A stretch of DNA of 64,000 nt from Oscillospiraceae bacterium (GCA_021771715.1 JAETOO010000009.1:1-64000), one strand, 5' to 3'. Counted from the stretch's first letter, positions 1 to 7,826 are shown. Notes: generated from the letters alone by a model not told the origin. Translations and numbers: made by a program.

Positions 1-5
1 AAAAA

Positions 6-50
6 TGGGAAGACAGACCGTGCAAGCTTGCTTGCTAAGGGCTGTATTAC
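6..50 (+). repeat. Dispersed intergenic repeat, copy A (left part may lie outside the window)
   Basis: The motif ATGGGAAGACAGACCGTGCA recurs with small changes at about 17265-17310 and 19122-19180 (both inverted) and at 34903-34970 (direct). All four copies are intergenic. Other copies have CCATGCAT at one edge and GGCTGA at the other. No protein is predicted here. Confidence 0.6.
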
Positions 51-57
51 CATTTTT

Positions 58-135
58 GAATGGGCGGAACGCCCATTCAGCCACAGACAGGAGCCGCGTA
101 GCGGCGGATAGCTTGCATAGCAAGCGCGTCTGTGG
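58..135 (+). other. Intergenic hairpin plus three-way-junction fold
   Basis: A 9-bp hairpin (GAATGGGCG/CGCCCATTC, 58-78) is followed by a closed three-way junction. CCACAGAC at 81-88 pairs with GTCTGTGG at 128-135. It encloses a GCCGC/GCGGC hairpin (93-105) and a GCTTGC/GCAAGC hairpin (111-125). The fold lies directly after repeat copy A, upstream of the gene at 245. It may be part of the repeat or a leader or terminator structure. No U-tract follows, so an intrinsic terminator is not favoured. Confidence 0.4.
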
Positions 136-244
136 CTTGCATGGCGTCCGGCTGAGAAGACAGGCAAGATGCGCAAATCACTTTGGGAGGAATCCTTGGC
201 TGTCATAGATGTGAGTTTACGCCGTATCAGGAGGAGGAGCAGGG

Positions 245-1039
245 ATGAGCTACGATCTGTGCCGGCTGCCGCTGGCGAAGAGGCCGTATTATATTGAAAA
301 TATCCGCACGAATATCTACTCGATCGAGGAGCTGTGCTTTTATCTGTACAACCACGCATGTCTGATTGACGGGACGCTGATGAATGAGGGGCTGCTGGAC
401 TGGATCCGGGATGAGCTCGGGCTGACCAGGCTGTACCGGCAGCTGTATGACCAGCTGGAGAAGCAGGACGGGACGGCGTTTTTTGTGCTGCCGATTTTCC
501 GGGAGGCGGGGTATCTGACGCCGGCGCAGATGCGCGAGTATCAGGAGCAGCTCGCGAAGCTGGAGGTGCAGTCGGAGGATATGAAGCAGAAGCTGCGCGG
601 GGATTATCTGGTGCAGGAGCGGATGTACGGGCGCGCCGTCTGGGAGTACCGGCAGATCCTCGGCAGAAAGAACCCGGGCAAGCTGGGGATGCAGTTCTAC
701 GCCGCGATCTGGAGCAATCTCGGGGCGGCGTACGCGGGGATGTTTGAGTTTCGGCAGGCGGCCGAGTGCTACTACGAGTCCTACACGCTCGCGAAGACGA
801 AAGAGACCTTCCGCAAGTATATCAGCACGCTCCCGCTCTTTTTGTCGGAGCAGGAGTACCGCAAGCGGCTGGAGGAGCTGCGCGCAGACCCGTACCTGGT
901 CCAGAAGATCCAGGAACACAATGCGAAGCTGTGCACGCAGCAGGCGTACCTCGACGAGAAGGAGCGGATGCACCGGCGCGACCGGGGCGAGGTCGTGCAG
1001 GAGCTCAAGGAGCGGTACTGCAGGAGCACGAAAATCTGA
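245..1039 (+). CDS. Hypothetical protein with TPR-like helices
   Basis: This 264-residue soluble protein has no signal peptide or membrane segment. Residues about 120-190 look like a pair of tetratricopeptide helices, with AAIWSNLGAAYAGMFEFRQA followed by AAECYYESYTLAK, a typical TPR alternation of small and aromatic residues. The C-terminal third is charged and probably helical. The start is supported by AGGAGGAGGAG just upstream of the ATG. It precedes purF, but purF has its own promoter, so a shared purine role is not implied. I do not recognise a named family, and a partner-binding scaffold is only a guess. Confidence 0.8.
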   Translation: MSYDLCRLPLAKRPYYIENIRTNIYSIEELCFYLYNHACLIDGTLMNEGLLDWIRDELGLTRLYRQLYDQLEKQDGTAFFVLPIFREAGYLTPAQMREYQEQLAKLEVQSEDMKQKLRGDYLVQERMYGRAVWEYRQILGRKNPGKLGMQFYAAIWSNLGAAYAGMFEFRQAAECYYESYTLAKTKETFRKYISTLPLFLSEQEYRKRLEELRADPYLVQKIQEHNAKLCTQQAYLDEKERMHRRDRGEVVQELKERYCRSTKI

Positions 1040-1041
1040 GC

Positions 1042-1070
1042 TTGCACATTTTGGAAGAATCCTGTATACT
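1042..1070 (+). promoter_or_regulatory. Predicted sigma-A promoter of purF
   Basis: TTGCAC (1042-1047) and TATACT (1065-1070) are separated by 17 bp. The pair lies just after the upstream gene and about 70 bp before the purF start. Confidence 0.6.
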
Positions 1071-1139
1071 GTACAGCGTGTTTGAATCCTGAACGCAAAA
1101 TGGGGCATTTGTGTGTGGAGAAGACAGGAGTGGTACAAA

Positions 1140-2600
1140 ATGAATAACTGTGAGATTCATGAGCAGATGGAGGCTACGGACAAGCTAAGGGAAGAATGCG
1201 GTGTGTTTGGCATCTACGATTTTTCCGGCGAGCAGGTGGCCTCCACCATTTATTATGGATTGTTTGCGCTGCAGCACCGCGGGCAGGAGAGCTGCGGGAT
1301 CGCGGTCAGCGACACCAGAGGGCCGAAGGGCAGAGTGCTCTCCCACAAGGGGATGGGGCTGGTCAACGAGGTGTTCGGCGAGAAGCATCTGGCGAAACTT
1401 GCGGGCGACATCGGCGTCGGACATGTGCGCTATTCGACGGCGGGAGGCAGCACCCGGGAAAATGCGCAGCCGCTCGTGCTGAACTACATCAAGGGAACGC
1501 TTGCGCTCGCACACAACGGCAACCTGATCAATGCGCCCCAGCTGCGGGAGGAGCTCGCGCACGACGGCGCGATTTTCCAGACGACGATTGACACCGAGGT
1601 GATTGCGTACCATATCGCGCGGCAGCGGGTACAGACGCCGTCGGTCGAGGCGGCGGTCGCCGGTGCGATGAAGAAGCTGCGGGGCGCCTACTCGCTCGTC
1701 GTGATGTCCCCGCGCAAGCTGATCGGGGCGCGCGACCCGTTCGGGTTCAAGCCTCTGTGCATCGGGAAGCGGGATCAAGCGTACATTCTGACCTCGGAGA
1801 CGTGCGCGCTGGACACGATCGGCGCAGAGTTTATCCGCGATGTGGAGCCGGGGGAGATCGTGACGATCACGCCGGAGCACGGGATCCAGTCGGACCGCAG
1901 CATGTGCTTTTCCGAGGAGGAGAAGGGGCGGACGGCGCGCTGTGTGTTTGAGTACATCTACTTCGGCAGACCGGACAGCTACATGGACGGCGTCAGCATT
2001 TACAGCTCCCGGATCAGCGCCGGCCGCTACCTGGCGATGGACTCGCCGGTCGAGGCGGATGTCGTGGTCGGCGTGCCGGAGTCCGGCAATGCGGCGGCGC
2101 TCGGCTACTCCCTGCAGTCCGGCATCCCCTACGGCACGGCCTTCGTCAAGAACAGCTACGTCGGCCGCACTTTCATCAAGCCAAAGCAGAGCAGCCGCGA
2201 GTCGAGCGTGCGCGTGAAGCTGAACGTCCTGCGCGAGGCGGTCGAGGGCAAGCGCGTGATCATGATCGACGACTCGATTGTCCGCGGCACGACGAGCGAC
2301 CGGATCGTGCGGATGCTGCGCGAGGCCGGGGCGAAGGAGGTCCACATGCGCGTCAGCTCCCCGCCGTTTCTGCACCCGTGCTACTTCGGCACGGACGTCC
2401 CGGAGCACGACCAGCTGATCGCGTACAACCGCACCGTTGACGAGGTCTGCCGGCTCATCGGCGCAGATTCTCTTGGCTACCTGCGGATCGAGCGCCTTTC
2501 GGACATCGTGGGCGGCCTGCCCATCTGCCGAGGCTGCTTCACAGGTCAGTATCCGCTGGATCCGCCAAAGGAGGATATCCGAGGGGAGTACGACAGGTAG
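1140..2600 (+). CDS. purF: Amidophosphoribosyltransferase
   Basis: PurF makes 5-phosphoribosylamine from PRPP and glutamine, the first committed step of purine synthesis. The 486-residue product has an N-terminal glutamine amidotransferase domain whose expected catalytic cysteine is Cys20 in EECGVFGIYD. This implies a propeptide of about 19 residues is removed, as in the Bacillus-type enzyme. The PRPP-binding loop reads VIMIDDSIVRGTTS. Cysteines in ARCVFEYIYF, HPCYFG and ICRGCFTGQYP match the four ligands of the Bacillus-type 4Fe-4S cluster. The ATG at 1140 is preferred over the GTG at 1113 because an aggag sequence lies about 10 nt upstream. The last 29 bp of the gene are repeated after the stop codon. 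Confidence 0.97.
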   Translation: MNNCEIHEQMEATDKLREECGVFGIYDFSGEQVASTIYYGLFALQHRGQESCGIAVSDTRGPKGRVLSHKGMGLVNEVFGEKHLAKLAGDIGVGHVRYSTAGGSTRENAQPLVLNYIKGTLALAHNGNLINAPQLREELAHDGAIFQTTIDTEVIAYHIARQRVQTPSVEAAVAGAMKKLRGAYSLVVMSPRKLIGARDPFGFKPLCIGKRDQAYILTSETCALDTIGAEFIRDVEPGEIVTITPEHGIQSDRSMCFSEEEKGRTARCVFEYIYFGRPDSYMDGVSIYSSRISAGRYLAMDSPVEADVVVGVPESGNAAALGYSLQSGIPYGTAFVKNSYVGRTFIKPKQSSRESSVRVKLNVLREAVEGKRVIMIDDSIVRGTTSDRIVRMLREAGAKEVHMRVSSPPFLHPCYFGTDVPEHDQLIAYNRTVDEVCRLIGADSLGYLRIERLSDIVGGLPICRGCFTGQYPLDPPKEDIRGEYDR

Positions 2601-2666
2601 GGCGGACAGCAGGATATCCGAGGAGAGTACGACAAATAGGGCGGACAGCAGGATATCAGGAGGAAG
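2572..2666 (+). repeat. 39-bp tandem repeat spanning the purF stop codon
   Basis: The unit at 2572-2610 contains the last purF codons, the stop and 10 bp of spacer. It is repeated at 2611-2649 with few changes, and a third partial unit runs to about 2666. The period is a multiple of three. Only the first unit is translated as purF. Confidence 0.85.
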
Positions 2667-2712
2667 CCTCCAACTATAGCTGCATGCAGGGTATAGTGCA
2701 GGTAATCCGGAC

Positions 2713-2954
2713 GAGAAGATTGCAGGACCGTATGAAAGCTCCGGATCGCTCGTCTATAAGTACTAAGGTCTCAGAACGCCTGCGCATCTGCCGCCGGCAA
2801 CTCGAAACATGTGCCGGATGCACATGTTTCTCAGACAGTGCCGGCTAAAAATCCTGCTGGAACGCAGGATTTTTACAGATGCTCCGGCATTCTGATACCT
2901 AAGTACTTATAAAGACTCGCTATAGTCGCTTTCATACGGTCCTGCAATCTTCTC
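2713..2954 (+). ncRNA. Unidentified 242-nt structured RNA or palindromic element, copy 1
   Basis: A perfect 27-bp outer helix (2713-2739 with 2928-2954) closes a multi-helix fold. P2 pairs about 2752-2779 with about 2886-2915. P3 is GCATCTG/CAGATGC (2784-2790/2876-2882). P4 is GCCGGC/GCCGGC (2793-2798/2840-2845). Hairpin P5 is AAACATGTG/CACATGTTT (2805-2829). Hairpin P6 is AAAATCCTGC/GCAGGATTTT (2848-2873). A second copy of identical length lies at 43459-43700, and most helices differ there by paired changes. I could not assign a known RNA class. The strand is given as read; the reverse complement would also fold. Confidence 0.75.
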
Positions 2955-3044
2955 TGATCGTGGCTGGCTGGACTGCAATGCACGCGAAAGACGGACATGT
3001 GCATCCAGAATGTAGTCGCAATGGGGAGTTACGGTCTCTGATCA

Positions 3045-3358
3045 GCATTATGCGCTGGGCAGTTCCGGTCGCTGGTGAGCTCGAGCTAATGGTCAACTCC
3101 AGTCGCTGGTCAGTTTCAGCTAATGGTCAGTTCGAGTTGCTGGTCAATTTCAGCTAATGGCTAGCTGTTGGTGCCGGTCAGCTGGAGTCGCTGGTCAGTT
3201 TCGGCTAATGGCTAGCTGTTGGTGCCGGTCAGCTGGAGCCGCTGGTCAGTTTCAGTTAATGGCTAGTTCCTGGTGCCGGTCAACTCTAGTGGCTGATCAG
3301 TTTCAGCTAATGACTAGCTCCTGGTGCTGGTCAGCTCGAGCCACTGGTCAGCTCCTGG
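3045..3358 (+). repeat. Degenerate 51-bp minisatellite upstream of purB
   Basis: About four units of 51 bp begin at variants of CTGGTCAGTTTCAGCTAATG, preceded by shorter units of about 30 bp built from the same words (GGTCAGTT, CAGCTAATGG, GCCGGTCAGCTGGAG). The period equals 17 codons, so one frame stays open and reads as 17-residue repeats. No ribosome binding site or plausible protein supports translation. Confidence 0.75.
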
Positions 3359-3424
3359 CGTATGGGATATCCCAGGGAAGGACCTATAGGGGTGTCCACC
3401 CGGGATATCCCATACGCCAGGAGC
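3351..3424. repeat. 23-bp perfect inverted repeat between the minisatellite and purB
   Basis: Arms at 3351-3373 and 3402-3424 are exact reverse complements around a 28-nt loop. Part of the right arm and the following bases (CGCCAGGAGCGTCCGGTGAA) recur at about 3444-3468 as CGCCAGAAGCGTCCGGTGAA. No U-tract follows, so this is not an obvious terminator. It could form a strong hairpin in the purB leader. Confidence 0.75.
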
Positions 3425-3540
3425 GTCCGGTGAACCACACCCCCGTACGCCAGAAGCGTCCGGTGAACACAAATATATAAGAAATAAAGAAAACAGCAAA
3501 ATGCAAATCAACAAAACGCAAAAAGAAAGGACAACACATC

Positions 3541-4974
3541 ATGAGCACAGACAGATACCAGAGCCCGCTCTCTGAGCGGTATGCAAGCAAGGAAATGCAG
3601 TACATTTTTTCTCCGGATATGAAATTCCGGACATGGCGGAGACTGTGGATTGCGCTGGCGCAGACGGAGAAGGAGCTGGGCCTTGCGATCACGGATGAGC
3701 AGATCGCAGAGCTGGAGGCGCACAAGGACGATATCAATTACGACGTCGCGAAGGAGCGGGAGCGTGTCGTGCGCCACGATGTGATGTCGCACGTCTATGC
3801 GTACGGCGTACAGTGTCCGAAGGCGAAGCCGATTATTCATCTCGGCGCGACTTCCTGCTACGTCGGGGACAACACCGATATCATCGTGATGACGGAGGCG
3901 TTGAAGCTGGTAAAGAAAAAGCTGGTCAACGTGATCGCGCAGCTCGGAGCGTTTGCGGATCAGTACAAGGAGCAGCCGACGCTGGCGTTTACGCACTTCC
4001 AGCCGGCACAGCCGACGACGGTGGGCAAGCGCGCGACGCTGTGGGCGCAGGAGTTTCTGATGGATCTCGAGGATCTGGAGTACGTGCTCTCCGGCATGAA
4101 GCTGCTGGGCTCCAAGGGCACGACGGGGACGCAGGCGAGCTTTCTGGAGCTCTTCGACGGAGACCAAGAGAAGATCGACCGGATCGATCCGATGATCGCG
4201 GAGAAGATGGGCTTTACCGCGTGTGTCGCGGTCTCCGGTCAGACGTACTCGCGCAAGACCGACACGCGTGTTCTGAACGTGCTCGCGGGGATCGCGTCGA
4301 GCGCGCACAAGATGTCGAATGATATTCGGCTGCTGCAGCATCTCAAGGAGATCGAGGAGCCGTTTGAGAAGACGCAGATCGGCTCGTCGGCGATGGCGTA
4401 CAAGCGGAACCCGATGCGCAGCGAGCGGATCGCGTCGCTGTCTAGGTATGTGATCTGCGACGCGTTAAATCCGGCGATCACCTCCTCCTGCCAGTGGTTT
4501 GAGCGCACGCTCGACGACTCGGCGAACAAGCGCCTCTCGGTGCCGGAGGGCTTTCTGGCGATCGACGGGATCCTGGATCTGTGCCTGAATGTGACCGACG
4601 GCCTGAAGGTATATCCGAAGGTGATCGAGAAGCACCTGATGGCGGAGCTGCCGTTCATGGCGACTGAGAATATCATGATGGACGCGGTGAAGGCCGGGGG
4701 CGACCGCCAGGAGCTGCACGAGAAGATCCGTGAGCTGTCGATGGAGGCAGGCCGCACCGTCAAGGAAGAGGGAGGGGACAACAACCTGCTCGAGCTGATC
4801 GCTGCGGACCCGGCGTTCAATCTGAGCCTGGAGGAGCTGCAGCGGTCGATGGATCCGTCGCGCTATGTGGGCCGCTCGAAGGAGCAGGTAGAGCGCTTCC
4901 TCGCGGAGGTCGTGAACCCGGTGCTCGACAGGAACTGTGAGCTGCTCGGAGTAAAGGCCGAGATCAATGTCTGA
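3541..4974 (+). CDS. purB: Adenylosuccinate lyase
   Basis: PurB cleaves SAICAR to AICAR and adenylosuccinate to AMP, each time releasing fumarate. The product has 477 residues and belongs to the fumarase/aspartase superfamily. The family signature is visible as SSAMAYKRNPMRSERI, and HLGATSCYVGDNTD and TTGTQASF correspond to conserved substrate-site regions. The ATG follows an AGAAAGGA ribosome site. A LysR regulator begins 9 bp downstream and may be co-transcribed. The 5' region is unusually long and repeat-rich (2601-3540). Confidence 0.97.
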   Translation: MSTDRYQSPLSERYASKEMQYIFSPDMKFRTWRRLWIALAQTEKELGLAITDEQIAELEAHKDDINYDVAKERERVVRHDVMSHVYAYGVQCPKAKPIIHLGATSCYVGDNTDIIVMTEALKLVKKKLVNVIAQLGAFADQYKEQPTLAFTHFQPAQPTTVGKRATLWAQEFLMDLEDLEYVLSGMKLLGSKGTTGTQASFLELFDGDQEKIDRIDPMIAEKMGFTACVAVSGQTYSRKTDTRVLNVLAGIASSAHKMSNDIRLLQHLKEIEEPFEKTQIGSSAMAYKRNPMRSERIASLSRYVICDALNPAITSSCQWFERTLDDSANKRLSVPEGFLAIDGILDLCLNVTDGLKVYPKVIEKHLMAELPFMATENIMMDAVKAGGDRQELHEKIRELSMEAGRTVKEEGGDNNLLELIAADPAFNLSLEELQRSMDPSRYVGRSKEQVERFLAEVVNPVLDRNCELLGVKAEINV

Positions 4975-4983
4975 TGGTATGAG

Positions 4984-5877
4984 ATGAAGGCGAATCTGGA
5001 ATACTATAAATTGTTTTACTGTGTCGCGAAGTGCGGCAGCATCACGCTGGCTGCGGAGACGCTCTCGGTGACGCAGCCGGCCGTGAGCCAGGGGGTGCGC
5101 GCACTGGAGCGCGCGCTCGGGGCGGAGCTCTTTGTGCGGACCGGGAAGGGCGTGCAGCTCACCCCGGTCGGCGAAGTGCTGTACGACTATGTGTGCCGCG
5201 GCTACGAGGAGATGCAGACGGGGGAGCGCAAGGTTCTGGAGATGCTGAACATGGAGAGCGGGGAGCTGCGGATCGGGGCGAGCGATATGACGCTGCAGTA
5301 CTACCTGCTGCCGTATCTCCAACGGTTTCATGAACAGTATCCCGGAATCCGGCTGACGGTGACGAACGGGCCGACGCCGGAGACGATGCGCTATCTCGGG
5401 GAGGGGCGGATTGATTTTGGATTTGTGAGCGCGCCGCTCAGCCGGAAAAAGGGGTTTGCCACCACGGAGGTGCGGAAGGTCCGGGACGTGTTCGTGGCAG
5501 GCGCGCGTTTTCGGGAACTGGATGGGAAGGTGCTGCCGTGGAGCGCTCTGCGGGAGCTGCCGGTGATCTGTCTGGAGAAGAACAGCAGCACGAGAAGCTA
5601 CGTCGATGAGTTTCTGCAGGCGCAGGACGTGACGGTGCACCCGGAGATCGAGCTGGCCACCAGCAACATGATCGTGCAGTTCGCGCTGCGCAACCTCGGG
5701 GTCGCCTGCGTGGTCAGCGACTTTGCACAGGAGTACCTGGACCGCGGCGAGCTGTTCGAACTGCAGTTTGAGACAGTTATTCCGGAGCGCGCGATGGAGC
5801 TCGTGATCAACGAAAAACTGCCGCTCACGTCGGCCTCGGCGAAATTTTTAGAGATGCTGCGGGGCAGAGATACATGA
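4984..5877 (+). CDS. LysR-family transcriptional regulator
   Basis: This is a 297-residue LysR protein. The N-terminal winged helix-turn-helix spans about residues 1-60 (SITLAAETLSVTQPAVSQGV is the recognition region). The effector-binding domain begins near residue 90. It starts 9 bp after purB with only a weak ribosome site and ends before a perfect inverted repeat that overlaps its stop codon. The effector is not evident; related CysB/CbbR-like regulators sense small metabolites. Its position between purB and purA makes a link to purine genes possible but unproven. Confidence 0.93.
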   Translation: MKANLEYYKLFYCVAKCGSITLAAETLSVTQPAVSQGVRALERALGAELFVRTGKGVQLTPVGEVLYDYVCRGYEEMQTGERKVLEMLNMESGELRIGASDMTLQYYLLPYLQRFHEQYPGIRLTVTNGPTPETMRYLGEGRIDFGFVSAPLSRKKGFATTEVRKVRDVFVAGARFRELDGKVLPWSALRELPVICLEKNSSTRSYVDEFLQAQDVTVHPEIELATSNMIVQFALRNLGVACVVSDFAQEYLDRGELFELQFETVIPERAMELVINEKLPLTSASAKFLEMLRGRDT

Positions 5878-5901
5878 AATAATACATACTTATTTCATGT
5901 A
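5871..5901. promoter_or_regulatory. 11-bp inverted repeat at the lysR 3' end (operator or terminator)
   Basis: TACATGAAATA (5871-5881) and TATTTCATGTA (5891-5901) are perfect inverted arms with a 9-bp spacer and overlap the lysR stop codon. The arrangement resembles a LysR-type box, but it could also be a weak terminator. A TATAAT begins at 5900 without a good -35. Confidence 0.4.
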
Positions 5902-5933
5902 TAATAATTATTAATTTTACTTATGCCATGTTT

Positions 5934-5947
5934 TGTAGTATACTACA
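5934..5947. promoter_or_regulatory. 14-bp perfect palindrome upstream of purA
   Basis: TGTAGTATACTACA is fully palindromic and sits in the AT-rich start of the lysR-purA spacer. It is a candidate protein-binding site. No function can be assigned from sequence. Confidence 0.35.
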
Positions 5948-6054
5948 GTCGTTGTCAGAAATTTGATTCCCGTGTTCCGGCCGGAAGGGCTATGGGAGGC
6001 GGGATGACAGTCCGGAACGGCGTATTGGATCAGGCAGCGCAGCCATCCTTGGAT

Positions 6055-6252
6055 ATGCAGGCAGGGATATTTAAGGCAGTGTCGTTTGACATTGGTAAGC
6101 AGGCAGGGATATCTGAGGCAGTGTCGTTTGACATTGGTAAGCAGGCAAGGATATCCGAGGCAGTGTCGTTTGACATTGGTAAGCAGGCAGGGATATCTGG
6201 GCAGTGCCACCTGACATTGGTATGCAGACGTGGAGATCCGGGGCGGTGCCGC
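6055..6252 (+). repeat. 42-bp minisatellite upstream of purA
   Basis: Four units plus a partial fifth share AAGCAGGCAGGGATATCTGA followed by GGCAGTGTCGTTTGACATTG. The first three are nearly identical and the last two are degenerate. The period equals 14 codons and leaves an open frame, but nothing else suggests a protein. The array fills most of the purA leader. Confidence 0.85.
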
Positions 6253-6314
6253 CGGAGCCATACATGGAGTGTGAGCAGGCGCGGTTCCGGTGAACAGTTT
6301 GGGAGGAAAGACGT

Positions 6315-7598
6315 ATGGTACAGGCAGTAGTAGGAGCTAACTGGGGAGACGAAGGAAAGGGAAAGATCACGGACATGCTTGCCGAGAAGGCAGACATTAT
6401 CGTGCGCTTCCAGGGGGGCGCGAACGCAGGTCACACGATTGTGAACAATTATGGAAAGTTCGCGCTGCACACACTTCCGTCCGGCGTGTTCTACGGTCAC
6501 ACGACGAGTGTGATCGGAAACGGAGTCGCGCTGAACATCCCCGTTTTGTTTAAAGAGGTGCAGAGCATCGTGGAGCGCGGCGTGCCGATGCCGAAGATTC
6601 TGGTATCTGACCGCGCGCAGATCGTGATGTCCTACCACATTTTATTTGATCAGTACGAGGAGGAGCGGCTCGGAAAGCATTCGTTCGGTTCGACGAAGTC
6701 CGGCATCGCGCCGTTCTACTCGGACAAGTTTTCGAAGGTCGGCTTCCAGGTGAGCGAGCTTTTTGACGAGGAGCTGCTCGCGGAGAAGGTACAGCGCATC
6801 TGTGAGCTGAAGAATCCGATGCTGGAGTATCTCTACCACAAGCCGCTGCTGACGCCGGAGGGGCTGCTCGAGGAGCTGCACACCTACCGCGATATGGTGA
6901 AGCCGTTCGTGTGTGACACGTCGGCGTTTCTCTACAACGCGCTCAAGGAGGGCAAGAGCATTCTGCTCGAGGGACAGCTGGGCTCTCTGAAGGACCCGGA
7001 TCACGGCATTTACCCGATGGTGACATCCTCCTCAACGCTCGCAGGCTACGGTGCGGTCGGAGCAGGGCTTCCGCCGTATGAGATCAAGCGCATCGTGACC
7101 GTCTGCAAGGCGTACTCGAGTGCAGTCGGGGCAGGCGCGTTCGTCAGCGAGATCTTCGGCGACGAGGCGGACGAGCTCAGAAGACGCGGCGGCGACGGCG
7201 GAGAGTACGGCGCGACGACCGGGCGCCCGAGACGAATGGGCTGGTTTGACTGTGTGGCTTCGAAGTACGGCTGCCGTCTGCAGGGCACGACGGATGTGGC
7301 GTTTACCGTGCTCGACGTGCTCGGCTATCTCGATGAGATTCCGGTCTGCGTCGGCTATGAGATCAACGGCGAGGTGACCACCGACTTCCCGACGACCGCG
7401 CTGCTCGAGAAGGCGAAGCCGGTGCTGAAAAAGCTGCCGGGCTGGAAGTGCGATATCCGCGGGATCAAGAAGTATGAGGAGCTTCCCGAGAACTGCCGGA
7501 ACTACATCGAGTTCATCGAGGAGCAGATCGGCTTCCCGATCACGATGGTATCGAACGGGCCGGGCAGAGGAGATATCATTTACCGCGAGGTGAAGTGA
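6315..7598 (+). CDS. purA: Adenylosuccinate synthetase
   Basis: PurA joins IMP and aspartate using GTP to form adenylosuccinate, the first AMP-specific step. The 427-residue product has the GTP-binding loop GDEGKGK near the N-terminus, the GGANAGHT segment, and TTGRPRRMGWFD in the C-terminal part. Length is normal for the family. GGGAGGAAAG lies ahead of the ATG. Together with purB upstream it completes IMP to AMP. The end of the gene is triplicated downstream. Confidence 0.97.
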   Translation: MVQAVVGANWGDEGKGKITDMLAEKADIIVRFQGGANAGHTIVNNYGKFALHTLPSGVFYGHTTSVIGNGVALNIPVLFKEVQSIVERGVPMPKILVSDRAQIVMSYHILFDQYEEERLGKHSFGSTKSGIAPFYSDKFSKVGFQVSELFDEELLAEKVQRICELKNPMLEYLYHKPLLTPEGLLEELHTYRDMVKPFVCDTSAFLYNALKEGKSILLEGQLGSLKDPDHGIYPMVTSSSTLAGYGAVGAGLPPYEIKRIVTVCKAYSSAVGAGAFVSEIFGDEADELRRRGGDGGEYGATTGRPRRMGWFDCVASKYGCRLQGTTDVAFTVLDVLGYLDEIPVCVGYEINGEVTTDFPTTALLEKAKPVLKKLPGWKCDIRGIKKYEELPENCRNYIEFIEEQIGFPITMVSNGPGRGDIIYREVK

Positions 7599-7670
7599 GC
7601 GGGGAGATATCATTTGCCGCGAGGCGAAGTGAGCGGAGAAAAATCACTTGCCGCGAGGTGAAACGAGCGG
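7570..7670 (+). repeat. About 34-bp tandem repeat spanning the purA stop codon
   Basis: The last purA codons and stop (GAGATATCATTTACCGCGAG onward) are followed by two further diverging copies, starting at about 7604 and 7636. Only the first copy encodes the PurA C-terminus. Confidence 0.85.
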
Positions 7671-7779
7671 TGTGATTGATGTTGTGCGCGCAGAGCGGCT
7701 CTGAACCGGGGAAAGGCAGACAGCTGGACCCCCAGAGTGACTGTCTCCATTCGCAGGCGGCAGAGTTAGAGAGAAAAAG

Positions 7780-7826
7780 GCTCCGAATCATATCCCAATG
7801 GGCGGGAGGTGATTCGGAGCTTTCTG
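7780..7826 (+). terminator. Probable terminator after purA
   Basis: GCTCCGAATCA (7780-7790) pairs perfectly with TGATTCGGAGC (7810-7820), followed by TTTCT. The rest of the purA-8052 spacer holds the gene-end repeat above and a short direct repeat below; no gene is visible in it. Confidence 0.6.

Noticed and set aside
2713..2954. Group II intron, IscB/TnpB guide RNA or retron RNA as identity of the 242-nt element
   Set aside because: No intron boundary or domain V signature, no reverse transcriptase, and no IscB or TnpB gene nearby. None of these can be supported from sequence alone.
3157..3480. Open frame of 107 codons with 17-residue repeats upstream of purB
   Set aside because: The frame is open because the DNA repeat is 51 bp, a multiple of three. 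It has no ribosome site and an unlikely Ser/Trp/Cys-rich composition.
5923..6330. Open frame of 135 codons covering the 42-bp array before purA
   Set aside because: It is a by-product of the in-frame repeat, overlaps the purA start and lacks a convincing start signal.
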